Shown here: positions 44,180 to 53,153 of the stretch, piece after piece
Numbering within the stretch: the stretch's first letter is position 1
Layout of the letters: the number at the start of each line of letters is the position of its first letter
The notes under the pieces: generated by a model
Told to the model about the DNA's origin: nothing
The model's input: only the letters and a program-made list of their open reading frames with translations
The model's database searches: none
DNA from: Geobacillus kaustophilus
GTDB lineage: Bacteria > Bacillota > Bacilli > Bacillales > Anoxybacillaceae
NCBI RefSeq assembly: GCF_000948285.1
Contig: NZ_JYBP01000003.1
Coordinates: 2,604,001-2,668,000 of the forward strand
Reading direction: 5' to 3'
Length of the DNA: 64,000 nt
Program-made: the position numbers and the translations under genes

Positions 44180-44208
44180 ATTATAAAAGCGTTTTCTGCC
44201 AAATACAA
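44180..44208 (-). promoter_or_regulatory. Promoter of lctP with a cre-like site
   Basis: On the minus strand TTGTAT (44208-44203) and a perfect TATAAT (44185-44180) are 17 bases apart. The spacer contains AGAAAACGCTTTTA, close to the CcpA cre consensus, which suggests carbon catabolite repression. Confidence 0.65.
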
Positions 44209-44372
44209 TAGGTATTTTTAATTTTTCAAACTTTCCGTTTATTGATCTCCTTTTTCAAATCAACAAAAAAGCGCTTGTCTCCCCTAGTTGGCTGTATCAT
44301 AATTAACAGTGCGGGCACATCCATCCCCTAAAACCGGGAATCTACTTTTATTCGAGTGTCGAGGTGGAACCA

Positions 44373-45098
44373 TTGGCGTTTAAACGAATTAAAACGAAAA
44401 AAATTTATGAAGAAGTGGCCGAAGCGATTTTTGATATGATCAAAAACGGCGAACTGAAACCCGGTGACAAACTTGATTCCGTCCAGCAGCTCGCTGAGCA
44501 ATTTCAAGTTGGGCGCGCCGCCATTCGCGAGGCGCTCACTGCCTTGAAAGCAATGGGGTTGATCGAACTGCGGCAAGGCGAAGGGACGTACGTGCGTGAG
44601 TTCGATCCGACGATGATGACGTTTCCGTTATCAATGGCTGTCTTAATGAACAAAGAAGATATTTGGCATTTGCTTGAAGTGCGCAAGCTGCTTGAGGCGG
44701 GCGCCGCCTCGCTTGCCGCCTCCAAGCGGACAGAGCGCGACCTTGAGGCGATGGCGAAGGCGCTCAAACAAATGAAGGAAGGCATCGGCAGCGGTGAGCT
44801 CGGCGAAAAAGCTGATTTAGCCTTTCATATGGCCATCGCTGCGGCGTCGCAAAATCCGATGCTCACAAGCATCATGAACAGCGTTTCCGGCATGATCGTT
44901 GAAACAATGCGGGAAACGCGCCGCATTTGGCTGTTTTCCAAACAGACAACGACTGAAAAGCTGCTCGCCGAGCACCAAGCGATCTTCGAAGCCATTCGCG
45001 AACAAAATCCAGATGCCGCCCGGGCGCGCATGCTTGAACATTTGACCAATGTCGAAAACGTGTTGCGTCGCTACGTTCGCACTCAGCAGCCAAACTGA
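44373..45098 (+). CDS. lutR: LutR, GntR/FadR-type lactate regulator
   Basis: A 241-residue repressor with an N-terminal GntR winged helix (KIYEEVAEAIFDMIKNGELK, QLAEQFQVGRAAIREAL, GLIELRQGEGTYVREF) and a C-terminal FCD domain with metal His (DLAFHMAIAAAS, EHQAIFEAI). The start MAFKRIKTKKIYEEVAE is nearly the B. subtilis LutR start. I chose the TTG at 44373, six bases after GAGGTGG; a GTG at 44364 would include the ribosome-binding site. It lies between lctP and lutABC, both with the same 13-bp palindrome. Confidence 0.88.
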   Translation: MAFKRIKTKKIYEEVAEAIFDMIKNGELKPGDKLDSVQQLAEQFQVGRAAIREALTALKAMGLIELRQGEGTYVREFDPTMMTFPLSMAVLMNKEDIWHLLEVRKLLEAGAASLAASKRTERDLEAMAKALKQMKEGIGSGELGEKADLAFHMAIAAASQNPMLTSIMNSVSGMIVETMRETRRIWLFSKQTTTEKLLAEHQAIFEAIREQNPDAARARMLEHLTNVENVLRRYVRTQQPN

Positions 45099-45143
45099 GT
45101 GCGTTTTTTTGCAAAAAAAGCTACGAATCTGAAAAAAATTGTT

Positions 45144-45171
45144 TATAATAGACATATAGTCATCAGATGAC
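45144..45171 (+). promoter_or_regulatory. lutABC promoter and candidate LutR operator
   Basis: A perfect TATAAT (45144-45149) is followed ten bases later by the palindrome GTCATCAGATGAC (45159-45171), over the expected transcription start. No strong -35 box is seen. Confidence 0.7.
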
Positions 45172-45207
45172 CCGCTCATCCATCTTGGAAAGCAGGAGGG
45201 AAACGGA

Positions 45208-45927
45208 ATGAAAGTGTCATTGTTCGTCACTTGCCTCATCGACCTTTTTTACACAAACGCCGGCAAGGCGACCGTCGAACTGCTCGAACGGCTCGGCTGC
45301 GAGATTGATTTTCCGGAGGCGCAAACGTGCTGCGGACAGCCAGCGTATAACAGCGGTTATGTCAAAGAGGCGAAAGAGGCAATGAAACAGATGATGCGCG
45401 CGTTCGCCCACGCCGATTACGTTGTCACCCCATCCGGCTCGTGCGCGGCGATGCTGAAAGAGTATCCGCATATTTTCCACGGCGACCCGGAATGGGAAGA
45501 CGAAGCGAACCGGCTGGCGGCAAAAACGTACGAACTGACGCAATTTCTCGTTGACGTGCTCAAAGTCGAGGATGTCGGCGCCTCGCTCCACGGGCGGGCG
45601 ACATACCATACATCCTGTCATATGACAAGGCTTCTTGGCGTCAAAGACGCACCGCTCCGCCTATTGGAACATGTCAAAGGGCTCGAGCTCGTTCCGCTGC
45701 CTAACGCCCATCAATGCTGCGGGTTTGGCGGCACATTTTCCGTCAAAATGGGGCCGATTTCCGAACAAATGGTTGACGAAAAAATCGCGCATATCGAGGA
45801 GACCGAAGCCGATTACTTGATTGGGGCCGACTGCGGCTGTTTGATGAACATCGGCGGACGCATCGAACGGCTCGGCAAGCCGATCCGCGTCATGCATATC
45901 GCTGAAGTGTTGAACGCACGCAACTAA
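45208..45927 (+). CDS. lutA: LutA, lactate utilisation Fe-S subunit
   Basis: A 239-residue protein with two CCG domains: [14 protein letters not shown] and [12 protein letters not shown] in the first, SCHMTRLLG and [13 protein letters not shown] in the second. Together with LutB and LutC it forms an L-lactate dehydrogenase complex. GGAGGGAAACGG precedes the ATG. First gene of the lutABC operon. Confidence 0.95.
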   Translation: MKVSLFVTCLIDLFYTNAGKATVELLERLGCEIDFPEAQTCCGQPAYNSGYVKEAKEAMKQMMRAFAHADYVVTPSGSCAAMLKEYPHIFHGDPEWEDEANRLAAKTYELTQFLVDVLKVEDVGASLHGRATYHTSCHMTRLLGVKDAPLRLLEHVKGLELVPLPNAHQCCGFGGTFSVKMGPISEQMVDEKIAHIEETEADYLIGADCGCLMNIGGRIERLGKPIRVMHIAEVLNARN

Positions 45928-45942
45928 AAGGGGGAAGCGAAC

Positions 45943-47373
45943 ATGCCGATGAAAATCGAAAACGGGTCGTTTTGGAAACGGGTCGAAGAAAATTTAAACA
46001 ACGACTTTATGCGCAGGGCGGTCGCCGGCATGCAAGACCGCGGCTATGTGCGGCGGCTTGGCGTCATCGAAGAGCTCGGCCATTGGGAAGAGTGGCGCTC
46101 GCTTGCCGAACAAATCCGAAAACATACGCTGGAAAACTTGGACTATTATTTAATGCAGCTCAGTGAAAACGTTGCCAAACGGGGCGGACACGTTTTTTTC
46201 GCTCAGACAGCTGAAGAAGCGAACGACTATATCCGCCGCGTCGCTTTGGAAAAGCAAGCGAAAAAAATCGTCAAATCGAAATCGATGGTGACAGAAGAAA
46301 TCAACTTAAACCGAGTGCTTGAGGCCATCGGCTGCCAAGTGGTCGAAACGGACCTTGGCGAATACATTTTGCAAATCGATGACCATGACCCGCCATCGCA
46401 TATCGTCGGCCCGGCGCTGCATAAAAACAAAGAGCAAATTCGCGACGTCTTCCGCCGCAAGCTCGGCTATACGAAATCGTCCGATCCAGTTGAGCTTGCG
46501 CGCCACGCCCGCCAGATGCTGCGGCGCGACTATTTGACAGCCGACATCGGCATTACCGGCTGCAACTTCGCCATCGCCGAATCGGGCTCGATTACGCTCG
46601 TTACGAACGAAGGCAACGCCGACTTGGTGACAGCGCTGCCGAAAACGCAAATTACCGTCATGGGGATGGAACGGATCGTCCCGACGTTTGAGGAGATGGA
46701 AGTGCTTGTGAGCATGCTGACGCGCAGCGCCGTCGGACAAAAATTGACAAGCTACATTACGGTCCTCACCGGCCCACGCGACGAAGGCGACGCTGACGGT
46801 CCGGAAGAATTCCATCTCGTCATCGTGGACAACGGGCGCTCATCGATTTTAGGCACCGAGTTGCAGCCGGTGCTGCAATGCATCCGCTGCGCCGCCTGTG
46901 TCAACGTCTGCCCAGTATATCGCCATATCGGCGGCCATTCGTATGGCTCGATTTACTCCGGCCCGATCGGTGCCGTGTTGTCGCCTCTGTTGGGCGGCTA
47001 TGACGATTACAAAGAGCTCCCGTACGCATCCTCACTTTGCGCCGCCTGTACGGAAGCGTGCCCGGTGAAAATCCCGCTTCACGAGCTGTTGATTAAACAT
47101 CGCCAAATCATCGTTGAGCGCGAAGGAAAAGCGCCGGTCGCAGAAAAATTGGCGATGAAGGCGTTTCGTCTCGGAACAGCCTCGCCATCGTTATACCGCT
47201 TTGGCACAAAACTCGCTCCAGGCGCCTTCGCTCCGTTCGTTGAGGACGGGCGCATCACGAAAGGCCCCGGCCCGCTCAAAGCGTGGACGGAAAGCCGCGA
47301 GTTTCCGGCGCCAAGCAAAGAGCGGTTCCGCGACTGGTTCCGCGACCGCCAAAAAGGAGGAACCCCGTCATGA
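45943..47373 (+). CDS. lutB: LutB, lactate utilisation Fe-S subunit
   Basis: A 476-residue protein with an N-terminal LUD domain ([26 protein letters not shown] near residue 200) and two C-terminal ferredoxin cysteine sets, [16 protein letters not shown] near 310 and [17 protein letters not shown] near 365. Sixteen bases after lutA and overlapping lutC by four bases (ATGA). It passes electrons from lactate oxidation through its clusters. Confidence 0.95.
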   Translation: MPMKIENGSFWKRVEENLNNDFMRRAVAGMQDRGYVRRLGVIEELGHWEEWRSLAEQIRKHTLENLDYYLMQLSENVAKRGGHVFFAQTAEEANDYIRRVALEKQAKKIVKSKSMVTEEINLNRVLEAIGCQVVETDLGEYILQIDDHDPPSHIVGPALHKNKEQIRDVFRRKLGYTKSSDPVELARHARQMLRRDYLTADIGITGCNFAIAESGSITLVTNEGNADLVTALPKTQITVMGMERIVPTFEEMEVLVSMLTRSAVGQKLTSYITVLTGPRDEGDADGPEEFHLVIVDNGRSSILGTELQPVLQCIRCAACVNVCPVYRHIGGHSYGSIYSGPIGAVLSPLLGGYDDYKELPYASSLCAACTEACPVKIPLHELLIKHRQIIVEREGKAPVAEKLAMKAFRLGTASPSLYRFGTKLAPGAFAPFVEDGRITKGPGPLKAWTESREFPAPSKERFRDWFRDRQKGGTPS

Positions 47374-48092
47374 CCCGTGGCACCATTTATAACCGCGATG
47401 CGTTTTTAGAGAACATCGCCCAGCGTCTCGGAAGAAGCCCCCGCCTATCCGGGGTTTCCCGACCGCAATGGAGCTATCAGCCGCAATGGACGGTATTTGC
47501 CGGGCGCAGCCAAGAGGACCTATTGAAAGTGCTGCAAAAACAATGCGAATTGATCCATACCGATTACATCGAGACGACAAGCGCCGAACTCGCCGGCGCG
47601 CTGAAGCGGCAAGTCGCCGCCTATGGAGGCGGCCCGATCATCGTGCCGGATGATCCACGCTTTGCCGAATATGGACTGTCCGCCTTGCTTCGCGACAAAT
47701 GGCCCGCGGAACAAACGACCGTCCATATTTGGAATCCGATGCTTGGCCGAAAAAACATTGACGCCGCCGAGCAGGCGAACGTCGGCATCGCTTTTAGCGA
47801 CATCACCCTCGCCGAATCGGGGACGGTCGTATTGATTTCCCGCAATGAACAAGGTCGGGCCATTCACTTTTTGCCGAAAACGTATATCGCCATCGTGCCG
47901 AAAAGCACGGTCGTGCCGCGCATGACGCAAGCGGCGGCTTACATTCACGAGCAAATCGAAAAAGGCGCCCTGGTCCCGTCATGCATCAACTTCATCACCG
48001 GCCCAAGCAACTCAGCCGACATTGAAATGAACTTGGTCGTCGGCGTCCACGGGCCAATGAAAGCGGCGTACATCATCGTCACCGATCGGTGA
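47370..48092 (+). CDS. lutC: LutC, lactate utilisation protein C
   Basis: A 240-residue LUD-domain protein ([55 protein letters not shown] near the end). It completes the LutABC complex. The ATG at 47370 overlaps the lutB stop and follows AAAGGAGG; longer upstream frames inside lutB are shadows. Confidence 0.95.
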   Translation: MTRGTIYNRDAFLENIAQRLGRSPRLSGVSRPQWSYQPQWTVFAGRSQEDLLKVLQKQCELIHTDYIETTSAELAGALKRQVAAYGGGPIIVPDDPRFAEYGLSALLRDKWPAEQTTVHIWNPMLGRKNIDAAEQANVGIAFSDITLAESGTVVLISRNEQGRAIHFLPKTYIAIVPKSTVVPRMTQAAAYIHEQIEKGALVPSCINFITGPSNSADIEMNLVVGVHGPMKAAYIIVTDR

Positions 48093-48099
48093 ACATGAG

Positions 48100-48141
48100 A
48101 AGACGGTGTCCATCATGGCAAGGGCACCGTCTCCTTTTTTC
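48100..48141 (+). terminator. Terminator of lutABC, GGTGTCC family
   Basis: AGACGGTGTCC (48102-48112) pairs with GGGCACCGTCT (48123-48133), one G-U pair, followed by CCTTTTTTCC. Confidence 0.85.
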
Positions 48142-48184
48142 CTCAAAAAAAGCCCTGAAAGCGAATGTTCAGTAAACACTTTTG

Positions 48185-48440
48185 ATCAATATCCCCGGCT
48201 GACATCGACCGCATTTTCAAGAGGTTCCCCCGTTTCGATGCAGCGGAGCGTGTCTAACATGCTGCGGGCGGCGTCCTCTGTCGACGTAAGCGCCGCGATA
48301 TGCGGGGTGATGATGATGTTCGGATGAACCTATAGCGGCGAGTGCGGCGGGAGCGGCTCTTCTTCGAACACATCGAGCACCGCCAGGCGAACGTTGCGGT
48401 TTTCGAGCGCGCCGACAAGCGCCGTCTCCTCGACCGTTGC
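48185..48440 (-). pseudogene. Partial second copy of the D-2-hydroxyacid dehydrogenase gene
   Basis: This stretch repeats the last 250 bases of the intact gene at 52198-53130. From about 48265 to 48437 it is almost identical at DNA level; the last 70 bases before the stop differ at about eight places. A TGG (Trp) of the intact gene is TAG here (near 48331), a nonsense change. The N-terminal two thirds are missing. It is a dead duplicate. Confidence 0.85.
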
Positions 48441-48472
48441 CCGTCCACCTGTCATGGTTTCACTATTCTTTA

Positions 48473-48808
48473 TCAATTCGGTTGGAACGGGCTTAAGGAT
48501 ACTTTGGTGCGATTTTTCACATCTGTAATGACAAGCAAAATCTTACGTCCCTTCTTTTCATAAACGAAGGCTGATCCCCACCTGTCAACTTGAATCCATT
48601 GTCTTTTTTCAAGTTCATTAAGATAATAGTCGGCAACTTCCTCTGCAGACGCAGATAAAACGACAAACTCCACCCTATCGTCCACCGAATGAATTTGACT
48701 CGCTTTTGGATGCAACGGGATATCTTGATACCCTGGGACAGTCTGTTGCCGACATCCTGAAAATAAAATAGATACAAGGATCAAAACCAACGGGATGCCA
48801 ATGCGCAC
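48473..48808 (-). CDS. Small lipoprotein
   Basis: A 111-residue protein with a lipoprotein signal (RIGIPLVLILVSILFSGCRQ; lipobox FSGC, Cys near residue 18). The mature part (VDDRVEFVVLSASAEEVADYYLNELEKRQW) resembles the small domains of unknown function in Bacillus lipoproteins; I cannot name it. I chose the GTG at 48808 because GGAGGGGG is just upstream; an ATG at 48829 is also in frame. Codon use is more AT-rich than the neighbours. Intact but in a decayed zone. Confidence 0.65.
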   Translation of the reverse strand: MRIGIPLVLILVSILFSGCRQQTVPGYQDIPLHPKASQIHSVDDRVEFVVLSASAEEVADYYLNELEKRQWIQVDRWGSAFVYEKKGRKILLVITDVKNRTKVSLSPFQPN

Positions 48809-48949
48809 TTCATCCCCCTCCGTCCCCATGGAATAAATAATATCCTAGCTCCAGAATCATCCCGATGACGGATAGTTAGTTACTAGGTCACCCATGCGCC
48901 ATCGCAATCTTTGATTATATAAATGCACCTTGAAAAGTTAACTTTTCGA

Positions 48950-49489
48950 TTACGCGGAACACCCCAAGCGCCGCAACACTTCCTCCGGGCGTTCCTGAAT
49001 GTAATGAGCAAATCGTTGAACCGCTTGCACGATCTCGTGGCGGTCTTTGTGAAAGGCGTTGGCGATCATCGTATCCTTCAGCCATTTCCACAAACGCTCG
49101 ATCGGGTTGAGCTGCGGCGAGTAGGGAGGCAGATACAGGAAATGAAAACATTGTCCTTCTTCTCGCAAAAAGTCCTTCACCATTCGAGCGTGATGAATCC
49201 GGGCATTGTCCAAGACGAGCGCAATGATCCGGTTGGGATGCCGCTCTTTGAGCAGGCGCAAGAAATCCAAGAACGTCGCAGCGTTGGCGGCTTCTGTTTG
49301 GTGAAGCACGATGTCCCCATCGTGGACGTTCACCGCGCCAAATACCGAAACATGGGCATGATGGCCGAATGTCGGCACACGTTTTTGACGACCGACCTCG
49401 GACCAAGTGGATCGCAAGACATGATAAGAGCGGATATGCGTTTCATCGATGTACAGAAGAACGGCATCTTCTGTCTCCTTGGTGATCAA
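48950..49489 (-). CDS. IS630 transposase, DDE part (OrfB)
   Basis: The catalytic half, about 179 residues: DDE residues lie in LLYIDETHIRS, IIALVLDNARIHHA and YSPQLNPIERLWKWLK, the last being the classic IS630 motif. It has no good start of its own; the first codon is TTG inside the end of OrfA. Production probably needs a -1 shift on the A8 run at 49491-49498 (slippery A AAA AAA), joining it to OrfA. Confidence 0.85.
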   Translation of the reverse strand: MITKETEDAVLLYIDETHIRSYHVLRSTWSEVGRQKRVPTFGHHAHVSVFGAVNVHDGDIVLHQTEAANAATFLDFLRLLKERHPNRIIALVLDNARIHHARMVKDFLREEGQCFHFLYLPPYSPQLNPIERLWKWLKDTMIANAFHKDRHEIVQAVQRFAHYIQERPEEVLRRLGCSA

Positions 49490-50016
49490 GTTTTTTTTAT
49501 CAAATCCATTTGCTTTTCAAATTGCTTTTGCTCATCCGGATTCCCTTTCGCCAGCGTGTACGTAGGGCGAGTCCATGACAGACCTTGACGGTGCAGGAGT
49601 TTTCGCAGCGCTTCACGGGAAAGGCAAACACCAAAGTGCTTTTCGACATAGGATTGCAGGAGTTTGGTGTTCCAGGCCGAAGCGACGTCCCAGCCCAGTT
49701 CCGCGGGAGTGGTGGTCAACACAAGCTGTTTGATCTCTTCCTGCTGTTCTTCGGTGAGAAACGGCTCCCGTCCAGGGGCGAAATCCCGATGAAGCAAGAG
49801 CTCCAGACCGCCTTCATTGAACAGCGACACATAATGGGAAACGGTTTGTCGGCACACGTTGACCATGGAGGCCGCCTCTTTGCCCAAATAACCTTCCATG
49901 ACCAAACGAACCGCCATCACCCGTTGGCGAAGAAGCGCGTTTTTGATTTTCCGTTCCTGTTTGCGAAGCGTCCGTGGCGTCCATCCGTGATCATGGGTGA
50001 TGTTGAGACGTTTCAT
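49486..50016 (-). CDS. IS630 transposase, DNA-binding part (OrfA)
   Basis: A 176-residue frame with helix-turn-helix regions (RQRVMAVRLVMEGYLGKEAASMVNVCRQTVSHYVSLF and SREALRKLLHRQGLSW), the IS630 N-terminal part. It ends in DLIKKT just after the A8 slippery run and overlaps OrfB by four bases. The arrangement is standard for IS630 members that use programmed frameshifting. Confidence 0.85.
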   Translation of the reverse strand: MKRLNITHDHGWTPRTLRKQERKIKNALLRQRVMAVRLVMEGYLGKEAASMVNVCRQTVSHYVSLFNEGGLELLLHRDFAPGREPFLTEEQQEEIKQLVLTTTPAELGWDVASAWNTKLLQSYVEKHFGVCLSREALRKLLHRQGLSWTRPTYTLAKGNPDEQKQFEKQMDLIKKT

Positions 50017-50097
50017 GAATGATCCCGCTCCTTTTCCATAGGTTTCCTTAGGAACAGGATAACCGGAGTGTGCATCGGTTATACGAAGGTTAACTTT

Positions 50098-51251
50098 TTA
50101 ATGAGCATGTATATAGTTAATCCAATAGAAATCTGTCACATGGAGGAAACGTGTCGTTTTGGTCCCCAAATCCCAATAGCGATGATACGTATCATTGGTA
50201 TGGTAGTTGACATACGGCTGGCCGTTCTTGATCTCAACGACAATCGCGCTGTGATCCAAGATGCCATCACCGTCAAAATCGTAATATATGCTGTCACCTA
50301 ACTGCAGATCAGTTGCCTTGGCAACGTACGTGCCACGGTGCTCATCCGTCTCGTTATTCCGGCAAAGATGATACGCTTGATCGTGGGCCACGGACCAGCT
50401 GTAAGTCCATGCGTCATCCCCGGTCCCTGAAGTTCCTTTGGTATTGTACCACCAAACATACGCGCTTCCACCCAAGCTTGCCGAGCGAAGCCTCCTTCGT
50501 AGAACGACTGAGAAACGAAATTAGCGCAGTCATTCGAAAAGGATCGGTACTTTGGGTTACGCCCATTCCACCATCGATTAGCATAGTTGACAGCCCCTTG
50601 CCGCGAGTAATAGGTGTAAAAACCCTGAGTTACAACATCGCCTCCAGCGATTGAGGTAGGCAGAGTCTCTGAGCCCGATGCCCCAACCTTCCGCCCGTTT
50701 TCCTGTCCTCTTTTAGAATACGTATCTTGGTAGTTCATCCCAACAATCAGCCAATCTCCATCACGTTTGATCAATGTAGCCGAATAAGGAATGTTGGCCT
50801 CTTTGGTGATCACAGATTCATTCGATCCCGGAAACACGGACTCATACTCAACAGAAACTAGGGCCCGGACCTTAGCCATTTTACCGTTGATCTCAACACT
50901 TTCGAAAACAGGGTGAATCTCCACATTTGAATATCGAAACCCAGCACGAGAAGCGGGTTCCAAGTAATGTCTTCTTACGTAAGCGCGCTCCCGGCTTTCC
51001 TCTTGTTCGGAAACGCTCGGATCATAAAACTGTTTCACGTTCACCTGTGGATCAATAATTAACTGCCATCGAGCCTCTAAAGCATGGGCAACCGTCTGTT
51101 GCACAGCAGCAAGATCACTGTCGCTTGAAGGGCTTGCCACTAAGCTGGAAGCTCCAGCCGAGCTACCTCCTGAAATGAACAGACTCGTTAGTCCTCCTAC
51201 GAACACAATCAGTGAAATGACCAATCGTTTCAAGTGTAATGGGTGAAACAT
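50098..51251 (-). pseudogene. Secreted amidase-domain (Amidase_6) gene, frameshifted
   Basis: Two overlapping frames together make one Amidase_6 protein. The first has a signal peptide (ending near SAGASS), a long N-terminal part and the domain start GAVNYANRWW, YRSFSNDCANFVSQSFYEGG with catalytic Cys. The second starts at about 50475 with SAYVWWYN and carries WTYSWSVAHDQAYHL, GDSIYYDFDGDGILDHSAIVVEI and VNYHTNDTYHRYWDL. A one-base shift near 50475-50490 separates them. An IS630 element follows the stop at once. A sequencing error could also explain the shift. Confidence 0.8.
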
Positions 51252-51875
51252 AACATTCACTCTCCCCTGCTACACCATTTTCCATCACCATATCAACACC
51301 AAGTCAGTTTATGAAAAAGACATCTCGAAGTCATCCTAATTTATCGATCACCCCCTTCTTTCAATGACAACTGTATATTAGTCAGATAAATGACAATGGT
51401 CACTTTAAACCTGTTGGAGTTCCTGGTTAAGAAGTTGAGTTCCATGGTCGTTTCGGAGTCGCAAAAGGGATGTAGAAACAAGTTGTGTTGTCAGCAGATC
51501 ATGGCAATCGATTGATATAAGAAAGTTGAGCTCAAATCGCAATGTAAACTCGAGATTAACTAACGTTCAGCGCTTAGGACGGACAGAATGACCGAAGAAA
51601 TCGAAACTCTCCAGGTTGTAGGGACAACTATTGCAAACGCAAGTCATTTCCCTTGTTTTTCGTCTTACCTACTTTTCAATCCATGGCTTCTTTAATATTA
51701 TAACAAATTTGAATTCATCAAATCATACGTATTTTCCGCAATCATTCAGTGTTTCCTTCATCTGAAATTATATCTCCATCCCCCTTTTCTTTTCACCGCC
51801 AACATCACGTCGGAACCCCGCCATTTTTTGGCGGAATACCGACACGAGATGGCGGACTTCGAAAAGAAAACGCCC
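51252..51875. other. AT-rich gap without a convincing gene
   Basis: About 620 bases, more AT-rich than the rest. A 41-codon frame (51390-51515, start MTMVTLNLLEFLVKKL) has no ribosome-binding site and matches nothing I know. CCGCCATTTTTTGGCGG near 51819 is a short hairpin. The zone looks like decayed DNA of unknown origin. Confidence 0.4.
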
Positions 51876-51893
51876 TCACCGATCCGATGAAGG
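51863..51893 (-). terminator. Terminator of the LuxR-type remnant
   Basis: On the minus strand AACGCCTTCA and TGAGGGCGTT form a hairpin followed by TTCTTTTC, overlapping the end of the remnant frame. Confidence 0.6.
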
Positions 51894-52145
51894 CGTTCGC
51901 AACACATGAAGCTCTGGAATGAGCCCTAATTGTTTGGCTTTTTCCACGGCTTCTATTCGTGAAGATACGTGTAGCTTGTTGAAAATACGCGATAGGTGTT
52001 TTTCTACACTTCGCTGGCTTATATGATGTTTTTTGGCAATGCCTTTATTACTTACATAAACCGCTGTCGATTTCCATTAATATTTCTTGCTCGAGCTCAC
52101 TCAGCACAACATGTTCTTCTGCAATTTTGGCCTTTACTTCGCAAC
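51876..52145 (-). pseudogene. LuxR-type DNA-binding domain remnant
   Basis: Minus-strand codons give EEHVVLSELEQEILMEIDSGL, then a one-base shift, then GIAKKHHISQRSVEKHLSRIF and NKLHVSSRIEAVEKAKQLG. This is a LuxR/NarL C-terminal helix-turn-helix, split by the shift near 52063. The receiver domain is missing; upstream lies only the terminator of the dehydrogenase gene. A decayed response regulator end. Confidence 0.7.
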
Positions 52146-52156
52146 GATGCAATAGA

Positions 52157-52197
52157 AAAAAGGCGTCCCTTTGTGTTTTTGAGACACCCTTTTTCCT
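52157..52197 (-). terminator. Terminator of the hydroxyacid dehydrogenase gene, GGTGTCC family
   Basis: AAGGGTGTCTC and GGGACGCCTTTTTT (minus strand) pair imperfectly, with an A-rich loop and a final T-run, just after the stop at 52198. Confidence 0.65.
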
Positions 52198-53130
52198 TCA
52201 ATATCGCCGGCTGACATCGACCGCATTGTGAAGCGGTTCGCCGGCTTCGATGCAGCGGAGCGTATCTAAAATGCTGCGGGCGGCGTCCTCTGTCGACGTA
52301 AGCGCCGCGATATGCGGGGTGATGATGATGTTCGGATGAACCCATAGCGGCGAGTGCGGCGGGAGCGGCTCTTCTTCGAACACATCGAGCACCGCCAGGC
52401 GAACGTTGCGGTTTTCGAGCGCGCCGACAAGCGCCGTCTCCTCGACCGTCGCGCCGCGGCCGACATTAATAAAACCTGCATTATGCAAACAGGAAAAAAA
52501 CTGCTCATCAAAGAGATGATACGTTTCCTCGGTAAGCGGAAGGGCAGCGATCACCCAATCGGCGCAAGCAAGCGCTTCCCTAGCCTCTCCATGGCGGTAA
52601 ACAGCCGAAAATGGCGGCGTTTCTCGGCCGCTATGCGATACGCCGATCGGCGAAACGCCGAACAGACGAAGCGTTTCCGCGATGCGCCGGCCGATCTTAC
52701 CCGTTCCATAAATGACAATCCGCTGTTCGCCAAGCCGTTTCGGGGCGATCGGCTTCCACTGCCGCTGTTCTTGATACCATGCATAGACATCATGGCACTG
52801 AGCGTCGCGCAGCAAATAGCTCAAACAATATTCACTGATCTGCTCGCCAAACGAGCCGATCGTCCGCGTCAGCAGCACGTCCTTCTTCCATTCCCGTTTC
52901 CACAAAAATGCGTCAACGCCCGCGCCGAGGGAATGCACCCAACGAAGCGACGCAAGCGAAAACGGCCCGGCCGGGCGGAAGCCGACGTACGCATCCGCCC
53001 AAGCGAAATCAGCCTCCTTCAATTCTTCTTCAGCGACAAAGCGAAACTCTTTATCGGGCCGCTTGTCCGGAAGAAGGGCGGCAAGCTCGGCATAAAGCCT
53101 TCCCGTCACGAGAATGCGTTGGATGTTCAT
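52198..53130 (-). CDS. D-2-hydroxyacid dehydrogenase
   Basis: A 310-residue NAD(P)-dependent enzyme of the D-isomer-specific 2-hydroxyacid dehydrogenase family. The Rossmann loop is YGTGKIGRRIAETL near residue 140; catalytic Arg in INVGRGATVEETAL (near 226), Glu in VLDVFEEEPLPP (near 254) and His in ITPHIAALTS (near 273). The substrate cannot be told; it looks like the short GhrA/YcdW-like or 'ddh' forms. Its last 250 bases are repeated at 48185-48440. The ATG at 53130 is chosen over 53157. It lies 23 bases after the TerC gene. Confidence 0.88.
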   Translation of the reverse strand: MNIQRILVTGRLYAELAALLPDKRPDKEFRFVAEEELKEADFAWADAYVGFRPAGPFSLASLRWVHSLGAGVDAFLWKREWKKDVLLTRTIGSFGEQISEYCLSYLLRDAQCHDVYAWYQEQRQWKPIAPKRLGEQRIVIYGTGKIGRRIAETLRLFGVSPIGVSHSGRETPPFSAVYRHGEAREALACADWVIAALPLTEETYHLFDEQFFSCLHNAGFINVGRGATVEETALVGALENRNVRLAVLDVFEEEPLPPHSPLWVHPNIIITPHIAALTSTEDAARSILDTLRCIEAGEPLHNAVDVSRRY

Positions 53131-53153
53131 GGCATCACACCGCCTCCAGCCGC

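Larger units (their letters stand above)
48932..50100 (-). mobile_element. IS630-family insertion sequence
   Basis: About 1.17 kb with two overlapping transposase frames and imperfect terminal inverted repeats: left end AAAAGTTAACTTTTCG (from 48933), right end (inverted) AAAAAGTTAACCTTCG (to 50099). IS630/Tc1 elements target TA dinucleotides; I could not fix the exact ends or the target duplication by eye. It sits directly after the stop of the broken amidase gene. Confidence 0.85.
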
